This document shows, in pieces, positions 42,526-44,654 of a stretch of DNA of 44,654 nt. The position numbers were made by a program, and so were the translations under genes. The stretch lies in IMG/VR virus record IMGVR_UViG_3300020468_000015, positions 1 to 44,654 of that record; one strand, given 5' to 3'. This DNA is from a virus. Under the pieces are notes generated by a model. That model was not told where the DNA came from. It did no database searches and saw only the letters and a list, made by a program, of their open reading frames with translations. Each line of letters starts with the position of its first letter. Position 1 is the stretch's first letter.

Positions 42526-43476
42526 ATGACAGAAAATAAAAGACCTAAGGCTTTTTTTCTTAATGGTGGAATGGGTAGAATTATATCTGCAATCCCTGCC
42601 TTGGAAAAATATCAAGAAGCAAACACAGATCCTGACTTTATAATTGTAATAGAAGGAATATGTGACATACTAAATGGACATCCAACACTGGATGGAAAAA
42701 CTTATGATATGTATCATAAGAATTTATTTCATACAAAATTAGTAAACATGGATATTGTAAGTCCAGAACCATACAGAGTAAATGAATATTTCAATCAAAA
42801 ATGTAGTATTGCCCAAGCATTTGATATTCTTATTAACAAGCAAGGAGTAAGAGATTTACCTAAACCAACTTTAGTTTTAAGTAAAGAAGAATTATTGTAC
42901 GCCAGAAAAGCCATAGACGAAATAAAAGAAAAAACAAAGAAAGAAAAAGTTGTAATAATACAACCATTCGGACGTGCTATAAAACAAATAGACAATTCTT
43001 TTGTTGATGCAAGTAATCGTAGTATAGAGTTTCATAACTTAAAAAACATGATACGTAAATTAATGAAAAAAGACTTTGCAGTTGTGCTTATGTCTGAATT
43101 TGGAATAGATTTTAAAGATGCAGGTTTTCAAGATGAGGTTGCACTACCTGAAAAAGTAACTTTAAGACAATGGGCAGGCATAATAAAATATGCAGATGTA
43201 TTTTTAGGTTGTGATTCAGTTGGTCAACATTTAGCATATGCCGTTGATACTCCAGCAAATGTTGTGTTGGGTGCAACATACCCTGAAAACACTTCATATC
43301 CTGATGTAAAAAATTTTAATATAATTGATTTAGGACAAATGACAAGAGAATATGATCCTATAAGAATAAGTTATGATGAAAGAATTAGTAGAAAAAATGA
43401 AACTATTATGAGCATGACTCCAGAAATAGAAGATTATGTGGTATCAGCAGTAAACGGTGATCCAATTGAGGAATAA
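42526..43476 (+). CDS. Glycosyltransferase family 9-like (heptosyltransferase-like) protein
   Basis: A 316-residue protein of GT-B pattern. The N-terminal GGMGRIISAIPALEKYQE (14-31) matches the G-x-G-D-x-x-x-x-x-P-x-L start of ADP-heptose transferases. The second half has VVIIQPFGR (143-151), LRQWAGIIKYADVFLGCDSVGQHLAYAVDTPANVVLG (approximately residues 215-251, two adjoining segments), which fits the D-S-G-x-x-H-x-A-x-A-x-x-x-P-x-x-x-x-x-G signature with Val-Gly-Gln in place of the usual residues. Such enzymes add sugars to lipopolysaccharide cores. Here the target could be host surface glycans, virion proteins or small molecules. A carbamoyltransferase gene follows 3 nt later, suggesting a common pathway. 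No ribosome site is visible. Confidence 0.7.
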   Translation: MTENKRPKAFFLNGGMGRIISAIPALEKYQEANTDPDFIIVIEGICDILNGHPTLDGKTYDMYHKNLFHTKLVNMDIVSPEPYRVNEYFNQKCSIAQAFDILINKQGVRDLPKPTLVLSKEELLYARKAIDEIKEKTKKEKVVIIQPFGRAIKQIDNSFVDASNRSIEFHNLKNMIRKLMKKDFAVVLMSEFGIDFKDAGFQDEVALPEKVTLRQWAGIIKYADVFLGCDSVGQHLAYAVDTPANVVLGATYPENTSYPDVKNFNIIDLGQMTREYDPIRISYDERISRKNETIMSMTPEIEDYVVSAVNGDPIEE

Positions 43477-43479
43477 ATT

Positions 43480-44654
43480 ATGGACAACATAGAACAATAT
43501 AACAAAACAGGATACATTGCCGCAATAGCCAGAGGACATAATGCAGGTGTTTGTTTGTTAAAAGACGGTGAAGTAGTATTTTCTATTGAAGAAGAAAGAT
43601 TATCCAGAAGAAAATATGATGGTGGTCCATATGCATCCATGGTTGAGATTTTGAAATACACAGACAAAATTGACTATCTTGTTATTGCACATACACAGTC
43701 ACTAAAAGATCCTTCAACAGGTAGAGTAGATTACTCAGGTGATGATGTGTACACAGGTATGGCTAGAAAACTTGGTTTAATTGATCAACACATACACAAA
43801 ACAGAACATCCTCAAGTAATTGACTTATCACACATACATCACAAACTTCATGCCGCGTGTGCATTTTACAGATCAGGCTTTGACAAAGCAGTTGCAGTAA
43901 TTGTAGACGGTGCAGGAACTTTTATTCCTATACAAAATAGTATTGCAGGCGAGATGACTGTGTTTGAAGTTGAAAGTATTTTTAGTTGTGATTATCCAAA
44001 TGATATTTTTGCACTTTACAAACATTATGGCACAGGTAACGCAACACCTGGAGCATATTATCCACAAATGGATTCAGAAAATATAGGAGAAGCAGGACAT
44101 ACACACGAAGCAATATTTTCAGACAAAGCAGGTATTGTAAAAGTTTACGAAGCAGTAACACAATATTGTGGATTTAGCGCCATTGAAGCAGGCAAGACAA
44201 TGGGATTATTTCCTTATGGAAAGAAAAATGATGTAATTCCACCATTATTTCAAAAAGAAGGAAAGTTTGAACTGTCAAATAGAAATTTAATTATTCCAAC
44301 ATATCCTAATGCATCAGTTATAAACAGTCAACACTATCCATTTTTAGATGAACAACCTTCATCTGATAAAACAGATGATTGGACAAAATTGCAAAGTAGG
44401 AGAGATTTATCTTATGCTGTACAAAAAGAATCACAAAAACAATGTTTAGACTTAATTTACAAAGCAGTTGAAATGAGTGGTTGCAAAAATGTTGTATTCT
44501 CTGGAGGATACGGATTAAATTGTGTAGCAAATTATTATTATTTAGAAAGTTTACAAAAAGACGGCATTAAATTTTATGCAGAACCAGTGTCAAATGATGC
44601 CGGTACGGCAATGGGTGCCGCAATGTTGTTCTATTACAGTTTGACACAAACAAA
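43480..44654 (+). CDS. Carbamoyltransferase (NodU/CmcH/TobZ family), truncated by window end
   Basis: The first 391 residues are present; the frame is open at the window edge. The N-terminus GHNAGVCLLKDGEVVFSIEEERLSRRK (about 19-45, read as GHNAGVCLL then EEERLSRRK) is the hallmark of this family. It continues with SHIHHKLHAACAFYRSGF (family H-x-x-x-H metal ligands), VIVDGAGTF, EAGKTMGLFPYG and VVFSGGYGLNCVANYY. Family members transfer a carbamoyl group from carbamoyl phosphate through a carbamoyl-adenylate to sugar or antibiotic hydroxyls. Carbamoyltransferases occur in other T4-like marine phages. With the GT9-like gene it may decorate a glycan. GAGG (43468-43471) is the ribosome site. Confidence 0.88.
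   Translation, partial: MDNIEQYNKTGYIAAIARGHNAGVCLLKDGEVVFSIEEERLSRRKYDGGPYASMVEILKYTDKIDYLVIAHTQSLKDPSTGRVDYSGDDVYTGMARKLGLIDQHIHKTEHPQVIDLSHIHHKLHAACAFYRSGFDKAVAVIVDGAGTFIPIQNSIAGEMTVFEVESIFSCDYPNDIFALYKHYGTGNATPGAYYPQMDSENIGEAGHTHEAIFSDKAGIVKVYEAVTQYCGFSAIEAGKTMGLFPYGKKNDVIPPLFQKEGKFELSNRNLIIPTYPNASVINSQHYPFLDEQPSSDKTDDWTKLQSRRDLSYAVQKESQKQCLDLIYKAVEMSGCKNVVFSGGYGLNCVANYYYLESLQKDGIKFYAEPVSNDAGTAMGAAMLFYYSLTQT

Noticed and set aside
1-44654. tRNA genes, CRISPR arrays, insertion sequences or attachment sites
   Set aside because: No cloverleaf with CCA-proximal T-loop, no direct-repeat array, no transposase and no att-like duplications were seen.
1-44654. GANTC (CcrM-type) avoidance
   Set aside because: GATTC and GAATC occur frequently throughout, so this alphaproteobacterial methylation site is not avoided.

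Overview
This window looks like part of the genome of a marine T4-like myovirus. It is AT-rich (about one third G+C by eye), tightly packed and mostly plus-strand. It carries recognisable T4 core genes (46, 26, 20, a 67-like gene, 21, 22, 23). The virion proteins resemble those of T4-like cyanophages and pelagiphages. No photosynthesis genes are present, and the low G+C suggests a SAR11/Pelagibacter-type host, but the host is an inference.

Layout. 1-1255: the 3' end of gene 46 (recombination nuclease) and three small genes, one with a GIY-YIG-like motif. 1283-3055 (minus strand): a uroporphyrinogen-III-synthase-like (HemD-fold) gene, a 58-residue gp51-like gene and baseplate hub gene 26. 3166-12000: a tape-measure-like gene, portal (20), two accessory genes, an acidic 67-like prohead core gene, the maturation protease (21), scaffold (22) and major capsid protein (23), closed by a strong terminator. 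12080-13847: a small accessory island with a 36-residue membrane peptide, a small secreted-type protein, then a host-type sigma70 promoter driving a lipoprotein, a clear delta-aminolevulinate dehydratase (hemB) and a coiled-coil protein. 13957-41793: about 28 kb of virion surface genes. These include four very long modular fibres (1055, 1242, 1714 and 1898 aa) built from CBM5/12-like repeats, beta-helices, a LamG-like domain, Asp-box repeats, an E1-FCCH-like domain and helical inserts. The region also has a fibre ending in a cupredoxin-like domain and three tandem proteins with about 9-10% cysteine. 41840-end: a paralogue of the last virion gene, a GT9-like glycosyltransferase and a carbamoyltransferase cut by the window edge.

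Expression. A T4-type late promoter core (ATAAATA) precedes most virion transcription units, usually 17-25 nt before the ATG. Two leaders are long (about 106 and 130 nt), are predicted to fold, and share a sequence element. Several genes instead have a TAARTA box only 5-8 nt before the ATG and no Shine-Dalgarno, which suggests leaderless mRNAs.

Most notable observations: (1) the phage carries two tetrapyrrole-pathway genes, HemB with catalytic lysines and a three-cysteine zinc site but no N-terminal arm, plus a HemD-fold protein. (2) The whole window seems to avoid two words: I found no GCAGC/GCTGC and only one AGCT, and Ala-Ala pairs are written GCG-GCN or GCC-GCN. This looks like escape from sequence-specific cleavage and forces codon choice. 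All counts were made by eye and need a computed check.
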